Assembly: GCA_030148705.1 (NCBI GenBank)
Contig: JASBSY010000014.1
Coordinates: forward strand, 1 to 64,000
Direction of reading: 5' to 3'
DNA: 64,000 bases
From: Pukyongia sp.
Lineage (GTDB): Bacteria > Bacteroidota > Bacteroidia > Flavobacteriales > Flavobacteriaceae
Part shown: piece by piece, positions 44,678 through 52,883 of the stretch
Layout of the letters: every line of letters begins with the position of its first letter
How positions within the stretch are numbered: position 1 is the stretch's first letter
Position numbers and translations under genes: made by a program
Notes under the pieces: model-generated
The model's database searches: none
The model's input: only the letters and a program-made list of their open reading frames with translations
What the model was told of the DNA's origin: nothing

Positions 44678-45814
44678 TTAAATAGCATTTAGAACAGCCG
44701 CTGCCGATTCCAGGGTTTGCTGAGTCTTGGCGAAGCAAACCCGTATCTGTTTAAAATCTTCCCTGTCTTTGTTGAAAACGGAGGTGGGTATGGTTGCAAG
44801 CCCGTGCTCTTTTGTAAGCCTGTTGGCGAATTCCGTGTCCGGTTCATCGGATATTTCGGAATAATCCAGCAGCTGGAAATACGTTCCTTCAGACGGATTT
44901 GCTCTAAACCTCGAATTGGAAATAAGACTTAAGAACACATCCCTTTTTTGCTGATAAAAGTTACTCAGGCTGAGATATTTATCCGCATCTTTCAAATAGA
45001 CGGCAAGGGCCTTTTGTACAGGGTGATTCACACAAAAGACATTGTACTGATGAATTTTCCTGAATTCGGTCATCATCTTTTCGGGCGCAACACAATAACC
45101 CATTTTCCAGCCGGTATTGTGAAAGGTTTTTCCAAAGGAGGCGGTTATAAAACTTCGGGCAGCCAGCTCGGCGAACCTCGACGCACTTTGATGTTGCAGG
45201 CCTTCAAAGATTATATGCTCGTAAACCTCATCACTCAGTACCAGAAGGTCATGACGAACGACCAAACGCTGTAATTCTTCCATATCTTCTTTGCTGAATA
45301 CAGCCCCGCTGGGATTATGTGGGGAATTAATAATTATAAGCCTGGTTTTTGAAGTAATAGCTTCCGAAACCTCCTTCCAGTCGGGCCGGTATTCAGGAGG
45401 TCTTAACTGAATTGCCCTGGTTCTACCTCCGAACAGTTTTACCGTAGGCTCATAACAGTCGTAAGCCGGGGTGAAAATAATTACTTCGTCCCCGGGCTGA
45501 ACTATGGCCGACAGGGCCACAAAAATGGCCTGGGTAGCCCCGGCAGTGATCGTTATTTCGGAATTAGCATCATAGTTTTTGCCGTGAAGCAGCTGGATTT
45601 TATGTGCAATCTGTTCTCGCAATTTCTGGTCTCCCGGCATAGGTGCGTATTGATTATAACCCGCCTGCATAGCGTCTGCTACCAGTTCTATCAGGTAGGG
45701 ATCACTGTCGAAATCGGGGAAGCCCTGGGACAGGTTGATGGCATTGTACTCGCCCGCCAATTTGCTCATTATGCTGAATATCGAAGTCTGCTGCTGTGGT
45801 AGTTTTGAAATCAT
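44678..45814 (-). CDS. Class I aminotransferase (methionine/glutamine type, YbdL-like)
   Basis: The ATG at 45814 gives 378 residues; six earlier in-frame residues are unlikely. The sequence has GFPDFDSDPY (31-40), NSPHNPSG (163-170), DEVYEHIIF and the PLP lysine Lys229 in ASFGKTFHNTGWKMGY. It resembles YbdL/kynurenine transaminase enzymes, which use methionine, phenylalanine or glutamine as amino donor. Its place near an omega-amidase fits glutamine transaminase K activity. The gap to the ankyrin gene is 83 nt. Confidence 0.88.
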   Translation of the reverse strand: MISKLPQQQTSIFSIMSKLAGEYNAINLSQGFPDFDSDPYLIELVADAMQAGYNQYAPMPGDQKLREQIAHKIQLLHGKNYDANSEITITAGATQAIFVALSAIVQPGDEVIIFTPAYDCYEPTVKLFGGRTRAIQLRPPEYRPDWKEVSEAITSKTRLIIINSPHNPSGAVFSKEDMEELQRLVVRHDLLVLSDEVYEHIIFEGLQHQSASRFAELAARSFITASFGKTFHNTGWKMGYCVAPEKMMTEFRKIHQYNVFCVNHPVQKALAVYLKDADKYLSLSNFYQQKRDVFLSLISNSRFRANPSEGTYFQLLDYSEISDEPDTEFANRLTKEHGLATIPTSVFNKDREDFKQIRVCFAKTQQTLESAAAVLNAI

Positions 45815-45917
45815 CCTTAAAAATACCACCATTCAATTGAATATACCAAGAGACAAGTTTTTTCTTGCATATTTCTGAAAATGTGTATATTGCTATCCCC
45901 AAATTTTGATTGAACGA

Positions 45918-48158
45918 ATGAAAAGCGCGTATCTGTACCTGCTTCTTTTGCTTTTCGTGGTCCCCGCTATTGCCCAGGAGGCCTCGGATATGGCCGAATT
46001 GGAAGAACAAAAATATTTGTTCAATTCCTATAAGGCGGCTTCCGACAAATACTACAACGAAGGAAATTACAAAAAATCACTGGAATCCAATATCGAAATG
46101 CTGAAGATAGCATTGAAGATAAATGACCCGTATTACAAACATATAGGCTACAGATTCCTGGCTTACGATTATCTCGCTATTGAGGATACACTGGCCGCCA
46201 GAGAAAATTTTGCTAAATCGGAAAAATACGCCCTCGAAGCCAAAAACGATACCGCCACGGCCTATATGTATATGGATCTCGCTAATTTGTATTCAACCCT
46301 GGATTACGATTACAAGAAAGCGATGGACAACCACAATAAATCGGTATCCCTCCTAAATAAGATCAAAGATTCAGTAAACCTGGCCAAAGCACATTACAAT
46401 ATTGTACTTACGGCCTTCGAGGCCAAGGAATACAATCTTGGATACGCACATCTTCTCCGGGCAAAACGGCTGAATAAATTCTATAACCACAAAGCATACG
46501 ATGTAGGGCTGGCAAGCCTCACAGGAGAGTATTACTATTACAAGGAGAATTACGAATTATCCGAAAAATACCTCCGAATGGCCATCGAAGCTGCCCTTAA
46601 GGACAGTCTATTTGTGGAACTGGAAGAGTCGTATTCCTTATTGAGTGAAAGCCTTTTTATGCAGGCCAAATACGAAGAAGCCTTCGAAGCCCGTGATGCC
46701 TACGAAATGTACAGTACAAAAAACCTAAAAAGTACCATCTTTCCGGAAACCGACGAGATGTCTGCGAAATTCCAGGTGGAGGAATACCGAAAAGATATCC
46801 AGGCTGCGGAAACCGAAAACTACCTGCAGGGACAGATAGTGAAGAACAAAAGTAAGCTAAACACAGTACTGATCATCGTTTCCATTTGTATCTCCTTCCT
46901 TTTGTTAGTGCTGTTCTTCGCCTTCAGGAAACGTAAAGAACTGGTAGCCGAACTGCAGATTAAAAACTCGGAATACCTTCTGGCTAAGGAAGAGACCGAA
47001 CGGCTGTCGAAAGCCAAACGCGATTTCTTCTCCACCGTTAGCCATGAATTGCGTACGCCACTTTACGGGGTAATAGGGTTGAGTACACTGCTTTTAGAAG
47101 ACGAATCGCTTAAAACACATACCAAGGACTTAAAATCCCTGAAATTCTCGGCCGATTACCTGCTTGCCCTTATCAATGATGTACTGCATATCAATAAGAT
47201 AGAATCGAATACAGTGGAAGACGAAAAGGCATATTTTAATATCCGTGAACTTATCAGGACTATTGTTACATCTTTCGAGTATATGCGAATTCAGAACAAC
47301 AATACATTTCATGTGGAAATCGAGAAGGATATTCCTGAACTTATTCGGGGTAATTCGGTGAGACTTTCACAAATACTGATGAACCTGATCGGGAACGCCT
47401 GCAAATTCACTGAAAGGGGAAATATCTTTGTAATCGCCAGCCTGAAACAGCTCAATGATAAAGAGGCAACCATAACGTTCTCTATTCGCGATACAGGAAT
47501 CGGGATTGCCAAGGCCAAGCAAGAATCCATATTCGAAGAATTTGCACAGGGCGGCTCCCTTAACTACAACTATCAGGGCAGTGGCCTGGGTCTGCCAATT
47601 GTTAAGAAACTGCTGGCTTTGTCAAATTCAGAAATTAAACTGGAAAGTGAAATCGGGCAGGGCACATCGCTTAGTTTCGACCTGAAGTACGAAATAATGA
47701 ACACTGCCCATATAGAGGAAAAGCCTGAAATCCTGGACACCAAAGCACTAAAAGACAAAAAGATTCTGATCGTAGAAGACAACCGAATCAATCAAACCGT
47801 CACCCGAAAGATCCTGGAACGTGAAGGCGTTGTGTGCGATATAGCCGAGAACGGACTAATTGCACTCAACAAGGTAAAGGTCTACGACTACCATCTTATC
47901 CTGATGGATATAAATATGCCTGTTAAGAATGGATTGGATGCCACCAGAGAAATTCGTGAATTCAACAAAGATATTCCCATCCTGGCGTTAACGGCAGTGG
48001 AGGTGGACGAAATGCGCTTTAAAATCCACGATTCCGGAATGAATGATATTATCGTGAAGCCTTATGATATCAGTATATTCACCCAAACGATCCTTAAACA
48101 TCTCAGCGGAACGGCCTCCGAAGAAAAGCCGGATATTTCCAAACTAAAAGCCATTTAA
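45918..48158 (+). CDS. Hybrid sensor histidine kinase with periplasmic TPR domain
   Basis: The ATG at 45918 is chosen over a TTG at 45906; it starts a signal peptide (MKSAYLYLLLLL to AIAQ). The 746-residue protein has a TPR-like helical sensor (about 25-290), a membrane segment (about 316-336), HisKA with His376 in STVSHELRTPL, HATPase_c (NLIGNACKF, DTGIGI, GSGLGLPIV) and a receiver domain with Asp664 in ILMDINMPVKNG. It should sense an envelope signal and relay phosphate. No separate regulator gene is adjacent. It is convergent with sdhB, 5 nt apart. Confidence 0.92.
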   Translation: MKSAYLYLLLLLFVVPAIAQEASDMAELEEQKYLFNSYKAASDKYYNEGNYKKSLESNIEMLKIALKINDPYYKHIGYRFLAYDYLAIEDTLAARENFAKSEKYALEAKNDTATAYMYMDLANLYSTLDYDYKKAMDNHNKSVSLLNKIKDSVNLAKAHYNIVLTAFEAKEYNLGYAHLLRAKRLNKFYNHKAYDVGLASLTGEYYYYKENYELSEKYLRMAIEAALKDSLFVELEESYSLLSESLFMQAKYEEAFEARDAYEMYSTKNLKSTIFPETDEMSAKFQVEEYRKDIQAAETENYLQGQIVKNKSKLNTVLIIVSICISFLLLVLFFAFRKRKELVAELQIKNSEYLLAKEETERLSKAKRDFFSTVSHELRTPLYGVIGLSTLLLEDESLKTHTKDLKSLKFSADYLLALINDVLHINKIESNTVEDEKAYFNIRELIRTIVTSFEYMRIQNNNTFHVEIEKDIPELIRGNSVRLSQILMNLIGNACKFTERGNIFVIASLKQLNDKEATITFSIRDTGIGIAKAKQESIFEEFAQGGSLNYNYQGSGLGLPIVKKLLALSNSEIKLESEIGQGTSLSFDLKYEIMNTAHIEEKPEILDTKALKDKKILIVEDNRINQTVTRKILEREGVVCDIAENGLIALNKVKVYDYHLILMDINMPVKNGLDATREIREFNKDIPILALTAVEVDEMRFKIHDSGMNDIIVKPYDISIFTQTILKHLSGTASEEKPDISKLKAI

Positions 48159-48163
48159 TCTAC

Positions 48164-48910
48164 TTAGCCTTTCAGGCTGGCACCGAGATATTCCCTGTTC
48201 ATCCGTGCAATATTCTCTAGTGAGATCCCTTTAGGGCACTCAATTTCGCAGGCACCGGTATTGGAACAGTTTCCAAACCCTTCCTTGTCCATTTGCTCTA
48301 CCATGTTCAAAACACGGCGAGTCGCTTCAACTCTACCCTGTGGCAATAAGGCAAACTGACTCACCTTTGCCGCGGTGAACAACATGGCGCTGGCATTCTT
48401 GCAGGCAGCCACGCAAGCCCCGCAACCTATACAGGTGGCAGCGTTAAATGACTCATCTGCATCTTCCTTCTCAACCGGAATAGCATTGGCATCGATAGTG
48501 TTTCCCGACGTATTCACCGAAATATAACCTCCCGCCTGCTGAATCCTGTCGAAAGAAGACCTGTCTACCATAAGATCCTTAATCACCGGAAATGCCTTCG
48601 CTCTAAAAGGCTCGATAATGATCGTATCTCCATCGTTGAATTTTCTCATATGCAACTGGCAGGTGGTAATCAATCTGTCCGGGCCATGAGGCTCCCCGTT
48701 TATCTGCAAGGAACAGCTTCCGCAAATACCTTCCCTGCAATCGTGGTCGAACACCACCGGTTCCTCGCCTTTATCTATGAGTTCAGTATTTAACACATCC
48801 AGCATTTCGAGGAATGACATATCGCCATCAATTCCATCGATAGGATAGGTGTGTATTCCTCCCTTGGATTCTGCGTCCTTCTGACGCCATATTTTTAGAG
48901 TGAGCTTCAT
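48164..48910 (-). CDS. sdhB: Succinate dehydrogenase iron-sulfur subunit SdhB
   Basis: Electron-transfer subunit of complex II, 248 residues. The [2Fe-2S] ligands are Cys58, Cys63, Cys66 and Cys84. The [4Fe-4S] and [3Fe-4S] ligands come from [11 protein letters not shown] (Cys160, 163, 166, 170) and from Cys215, Cys221 and Cys225 ([14 protein letters not shown]). It is the last gene of sdhC-A-B, 11 nt after sdhA. Confidence 0.97.
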   Translation of the reverse strand: MKLTLKIWRQKDAESKGGIHTYPIDGIDGDMSFLEMLDVLNTELIDKGEEPVVFDHDCREGICGSCSLQINGEPHGPDRLITTCQLHMRKFNDGDTIIIEPFRAKAFPVIKDLMVDRSSFDRIQQAGGYISVNTSGNTIDANAIPVEKEDADESFNAATCIGCGACVAACKNASAMLFTAAKVSQFALLPQGRVEATRRVLNMVEQMDKEGFGNCSNTGACEIECPKGISLENIARMNREYLGASLKG

Positions 48911-48921
48911 AGCAGTTTCTA

Positions 48922-50925
48922 TTATTTATACGATCTGGTTTTCACCTGAATGTTCTCGTAGGATAGTTCTTCTTTGTGTAGTACAGCCGTGCCGGGATCC
49001 CCGGTATATTCCCAGGCAGCCACGTACATAAAATTCTCATCATCCCGCATGGCCTCGCCTTCCTGGGTCTGATATTCTTCCCTGAAATGACCCCCGCAGG
49101 ATTCATTTCGGTGTAAGGCATCTTTTGCGAACAACTCACCCAGTTCCAGGAAATCGGCTACCCGCATCGCTTTTTCCAACTCCGGGTTTACCTCTTCATT
49201 TGTTCCGGGAACACGAACATCTCTCCAGAAATCCTCTCGCAGGGCACGAATTTCGGTTATGGCTTGCTGTAATCCCTGTGCATTTCTCGACATCCCCACA
49301 TTGTTCCACATGATCTTTCCTAACTTCTTATGGAAGTAATCCACAGATTTAGTTCCCTTATTATTGATAAGACGATCCAACTGACCGCGAACATTTTTTT
49401 CGGCCTCATCAAACTCCGGCAGATTGGTATCTATCGGCCCGGTTCTGATATCGTTGGAAAGGTAATCCCCAATGGTATATGGCAATACGAAATAACCATC
49501 TGCCAATCCCTGCATCAGGGCCGATGCCCCAAGACGGTTGGCGCCGTGATCGCTGAAGTTCGCTTCCCCGGCACAGTAACATCCCGGGATGGTGGTTTGA
49601 AGGTTATAATCTACCCAGACCCCTCCCATGGTATAATGTACCGCAGGATAGATCATCATAGGCGTATTGTACGGGTTGGCATCCACGATCTTTTCATACA
49701 TCTGGAAGAGGTTACCGTACTTGTTCTCTATCACTTTTTCGCCCAGCTCCCGAATTTTTTCTGCTGAAGGGTTCTCGATTTTCTCTACGGCCGCGGCTTC
49801 TTTCCCATAACGCTCAATGGCCGAAGCAAAGTCTAGGAAGACGGCTTCTCCTGTCTTGTTCACGCCATAGCCTGCGTCGCATCGCTCTTTTGCTGCCCTG
49901 GAAGCAACATCGCGGGGTACGAGGTTCCCGAAGGATGGGTATCGTCTTTCCAGGTAATAGTCTCTCTCGTCTTCCGATAAATCGACAGGCTTCTTTTTGC
50001 CGGTTCTGATGGCTTCGGCATCCTCCTTACTTTTCGGAACCCAAATTCGGCCATCGTTCCGCAAGGATTCAGACATCAGGGTTAATTTAGACTGGTGGTC
50101 GCCCGAAACGGGGATACAGGTGGGGTGTATCTGGGTATAACACGGATTGGCAAAATAGGCCCCGCGCTTATGAATCTTCCAGGAAGCGGTTACATTACTT
50201 CCCATGGCATTGGTGGAAAGATAGAACACATTTCCGTATCCTCCCGATGCAATTATCACGGCATGGGCAGAATGTCGTTCCAACTCGCCTGTTACCATGT
50301 CGCGGGCTATAATCCCTCTTGCTTTTCCATCTACGATCACCAGGTCCAGCATTTCATGCCTGTTATACGCCTTTATCTTCCCCCGGTTTATCTGACGGTT
50401 CATGGCGGCATAGGCCCCAAGCAACAATTGCTGTCCGGTCTGACCCTTTGCATAAAACGTCCTTGAAACCAGCACACCCCCAAAAGAGCGGTTGTCCAAA
50501 AGTCCGCCGTACTCTCTCGCAAAAGGAACTCCCTGGGCTACGCACTGGTCGATAATATTAGCTGACACTTCTGCAAGACGGTACACGTTGGCCTCCCTCG
50601 AGCGGTAGTCGCCTCCCTTAATCGTATCGTAAAATAGTCGATAGGTAGAATCCCCGTCTCCCTGGTAATTCTTTGCTGCATTGATCCCACCCTGTGCGGC
50701 TATGGAGTGCGCCCGCCTCGGGGAATCCTGGTAACAGAATGTCTTTACATTATAACCCAATTCCGCCAGCGAAGCCGCTGCGCTTCCTCCCGCAAGACCG
50801 GTACCCACTACGATGACATCGATATTCCGCTTGTTGGCGGGATTAACAAGATCGATCTCGTTCTTGTGGTTCGTCCACTTTTCACTTAAAGGTCCTGAAG
50901 GGGTTTTGGATGCTAATTTCGACAT
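48922..50925 (-). CDS. sdhA: Succinate dehydrogenase flavoprotein subunit SdhA
   Basis: Flavoprotein that oxidises succinate to fumarate in the TCA cycle and respiration, 667 residues, longer than the ~590 of E. coli but normal for Bacteroidota. It has the FAD Rossmann motif [10 protein letters not shown] (41-50) and the covalent-FAD His73 in AHSIAAQGG. It lies between sdhC (12 nt before) and sdhB. Confidence 0.97.
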   Translation of the reverse strand: MSKLASKTPSGPLSEKWTNHKNEIDLVNPANKRNIDVIVVGTGLAGGSAAASLAELGYNVKTFCYQDSPRRAHSIAAQGGINAAKNYQGDGDSTYRLFYDTIKGGDYRSREANVYRLAEVSANIIDQCVAQGVPFAREYGGLLDNRSFGGVLVSRTFYAKGQTGQQLLLGAYAAMNRQINRGKIKAYNRHEMLDLVIVDGKARGIIARDMVTGELERHSAHAVIIASGGYGNVFYLSTNAMGSNVTASWKIHKRGAYFANPCYTQIHPTCIPVSGDHQSKLTLMSESLRNDGRIWVPKSKEDAEAIRTGKKKPVDLSEDERDYYLERRYPSFGNLVPRDVASRAAKERCDAGYGVNKTGEAVFLDFASAIERYGKEAAAVEKIENPSAEKIRELGEKVIENKYGNLFQMYEKIVDANPYNTPMMIYPAVHYTMGGVWVDYNLQTTIPGCYCAGEANFSDHGANRLGASALMQGLADGYFVLPYTIGDYLSNDIRTGPIDTNLPEFDEAEKNVRGQLDRLINNKGTKSVDYFHKKLGKIMWNNVGMSRNAQGLQQAITEIRALREDFWRDVRVPGTNEEVNPELEKAMRVADFLELGELFAKDALHRNESCGGHFREEYQTQEGEAMRDDENFMYVAAWEYTGDPGTAVLHKEELSYENIQVKTRSYK

Positions 50926-50937
50926 AGGATAGATGCT

Positions 50938-51603
50938 TTAAGGAAGAATTTGATTAAAATGATGATATAGGGCAATAAAGATAAAACCAAGGGGAATAAA
51001 GATCGCATAAAACTTAGTGAAACCAATCAGGGCCTTTGAATATTTATTGTTAAACCCTATACTCTGAAAGGAGGAGGCGAACCCATGCCACAGATGGAAC
51101 ATCAGTAGTATAAAGGCAAGTACATACAGGATTACCCTTACATGACTTTCGAATTTATGAACCAGTTCTTCGTAATAGCGGGTTGGCGCTTCCGGGTTGG
51201 ATTCTATATACTTATAAACCATCTCGGGCACCCAGAAATCGTAAAAATGCAGCCCGAGGAAGGCGAGTATCACCAATCCTGAAATGATCATATTTCGCGA
51301 TGCCCAGGTTGAGTTTGTGTTCCCTTTAAAGGAAACATAATTCACGGCACGGGCTTTTCTGTTCTGTACTTCAAGGATGACCCCCATTACAAAATGAAAC
51401 ACCACTCCGATTATTAATATGGGCTGCAGCAGAAACTGCACCAGGCCATTGGTTCCCATAAAGTGCGACCAGGAATTGAAGGTTTCCGGCGATACTACTG
51501 AAGAGAAATTAATGACAAAATGCTGTCCGAGAAAAAAAACAAGAAACAGACCTGAAAGTGCCATGGCGACTTTGCGGCCAATAGAGGAAGAATTTAATCC
51601 CAT
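50938..51603 (-). CDS. sdhC: Succinate dehydrogenase cytochrome b subunit SdhC
   Basis: The ATG at 51603 gives 221 residues; the longer frame contains the promoter. Five membrane segments (about 13-33, 55-77, 105-125, 155-177, 195-215) match the single-subunit di-heme cytochrome b of B-type complex II. Candidate heme ligands are His28, His70, His119 and His170. It anchors SdhA and SdhB and passes electrons to menaquinone. It leads the operon from the promoter at 51636-51667. Confidence 0.95.
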   Translation of the reverse strand: MGLNSSSIGRKVAMALSGLFLVFFLGQHFVINFSSVVSPETFNSWSHFMGTNGLVQFLLQPILIIGVVFHFVMGVILEVQNRKARAVNYVSFKGNTNSTWASRNMIISGLVILAFLGLHFYDFWVPEMVYKYIESNPEAPTRYYEELVHKFESHVRVILYVLAFILLMFHLWHGFASSFQSIGFNNKYSKALIGFTKFYAIFIPLGFIFIALYHHFNQILP

Positions 51604-51635
51604 TACGGTTCTTTTATCGTGAAAGTTTGGAATAA

Positions 51636-51667
51636 CAAAAATACGGTTCAAATAAGGTATTCACAAA
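51636..51667 (-). promoter_or_regulatory. Promoter of sdhCAB
   Basis: On the minus strand, TTTG (51664-51667), a 20-nt spacer and TATTTTTG (51636-51643) match the Bacteroidota consensus exactly. Transcription would start near 51630, giving a leader of about 27 nt. This is one of the clearest promoters in the window. Confidence 0.8.
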
Positions 51668-51731
51668 TGTGCCGGGCAATTATTCCGAAAATTTTAAAAA
51701 AGATTACATTTTAAATCGATTATTGTTTAAA

Positions 51732-51764
51732 TTTGATTGAACCGATTCAATTTAATTAACTTTA
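51732..51764 (+). promoter_or_regulatory. Putative promoter of the T9SS gene at 51777
   Basis: TTTG (51732-51735, reading ATTTG), a 21-nt spacer and TAACTTTA (51757-51764, one mismatch) form a near match. Within the spacer lies the dyad ATTGAA-CCGA-TTCAAT (51736-51751), a possible operator. Confidence 0.4.
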
Positions 51765-51776
51765 AAACAAACAATC

Positions 51777-52817
51777 ATGAAGAAATTTACCTTTTGCCTG
51801 ACATTGTTCTTCTGCCTATTTCTGACAGTGAACATGTCTGCTCAAAGCGCCGACGTGGAGACTGAAGTTACCACCGAAGTGGCTCCGAAAATTAATTCGG
51901 TAGTTCCGGTAACCGGAACCGAATTTCACGGAACACGAGGAGCACTAATCTATGACAACGGTCCATTTTTTAATGTTCCCGGAAGTCCGAATATCAGCCT
52001 TCTTGAAGATCAGACCTTAGGGATGAACACCCTTGGAAATAACGTGAACATAGGACAAACTTTTAGTCTTGCCGACGATGTGACACTTACCTCAGACTAC
52101 GAAGTGGATGCGATCGACCTGTATTGTTACCAGACAAATGCACCAAACACATCGACAGTTGCCGCTGTTTATCTTCAAGTTTGGGACGGCGACCCATCCG
52201 ATCCGGGAAGTACGGTTATCTGGGGTGATCTTTCAACAGATCTTCTTGACAACACTTTCTGGCCTGACACTTACAGACATTCAGAATCAAATCCAGGAAC
52301 TGCCAGAGCCATCTTCCAGTCTACGGCAAATACAACCGGTCTTACACTTTCTGCCGGTACGTATTGGTTGGAGTGGACGTTTATGGGTGATCCGGCGTTC
52401 TCCGGACCTTGGGGACCTCCAATCGCAATTCTAGGACAAGGAACCACAGGTAACGCCATGCAATATGATGGTGCTGCCTGGACTCCTCTTGCAGACTCAG
52501 GTACAGGCGACCTAATGGGAGCTCCTTTCCAAATGTACGGAACTGAGATCCTTGGCGTGAATGACGTTGCTTTAGACAAAGCTTTAACCTTATTCCCTAA
52601 CCCGGCTCAAAGTGAAGTTACGATTTCAAATAACTCGGAACTTTCTCTTGTTAAAGCTGAAATCTATAACATTCAGGGAAGATTGATGCAAACTGTGGAT
52701 CTTTCTTCTATGGGACAGCAGGAAACCATCAACGTATCCTCGTATTCTGCCGGTGTTTACCTGGTGAACATCGAAGGACAGAACGGAAGTGTTACCAAGC
52801 GTTTCGTAAAAAGATAA
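51777..52817 (+). CDS. T9SS type A exported protein
   Basis: This 346-residue protein has a signal peptide (ending VNMSAQ, about residue 23) and a beta-rich body with YLQVWDGDPSDPGSTVIWG, resembling a carbohydrate- or ligand-binding jelly-roll domain. The C-terminal sorting domain starts at LTLFPNPAQSEV and ends with TKRFVKR. It should be secreted and attached by the T9SS. Function is unknown. It is divergent from sdhC and is followed by a strong terminator. Confidence 0.85.
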   Translation: MKKFTFCLTLFFCLFLTVNMSAQSADVETEVTTEVAPKINSVVPVTGTEFHGTRGALIYDNGPFFNVPGSPNISLLEDQTLGMNTLGNNVNIGQTFSLADDVTLTSDYEVDAIDLYCYQTNAPNTSTVAAVYLQVWDGDPSDPGSTVIWGDLSTDLLDNTFWPDTYRHSESNPGTARAIFQSTANTTGLTLSAGTYWLEWTFMGDPAFSGPWGPPIAILGQGTTGNAMQYDGAAWTPLADSGTGDLMGAPFQMYGTEILGVNDVALDKALTLFPNPAQSEVTISNNSELSLVKAEIYNIQGRLMQTVDLSSMGQQETINVSSYSAGVYLVNIEGQNGSVTKRFVKR

Positions 52818-52833
52818 GCTAACTGCCAAAACG

Positions 52834-52864
52834 AAAAAACCCGATGCGAACCATCGGGTTTTTT
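52834..52864. terminator. Bidirectional terminator
   Basis: A 13-bp stem including the A and T runs (52834-52846/52852-52864, loop CGAAC) lies between the plus T9SS gene and the convergent Asp-box gene. It is a strong signal on both strands. Confidence 0.9.
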
Positions 52865-52883
52865 TATTCCGTTAAACGATGAT

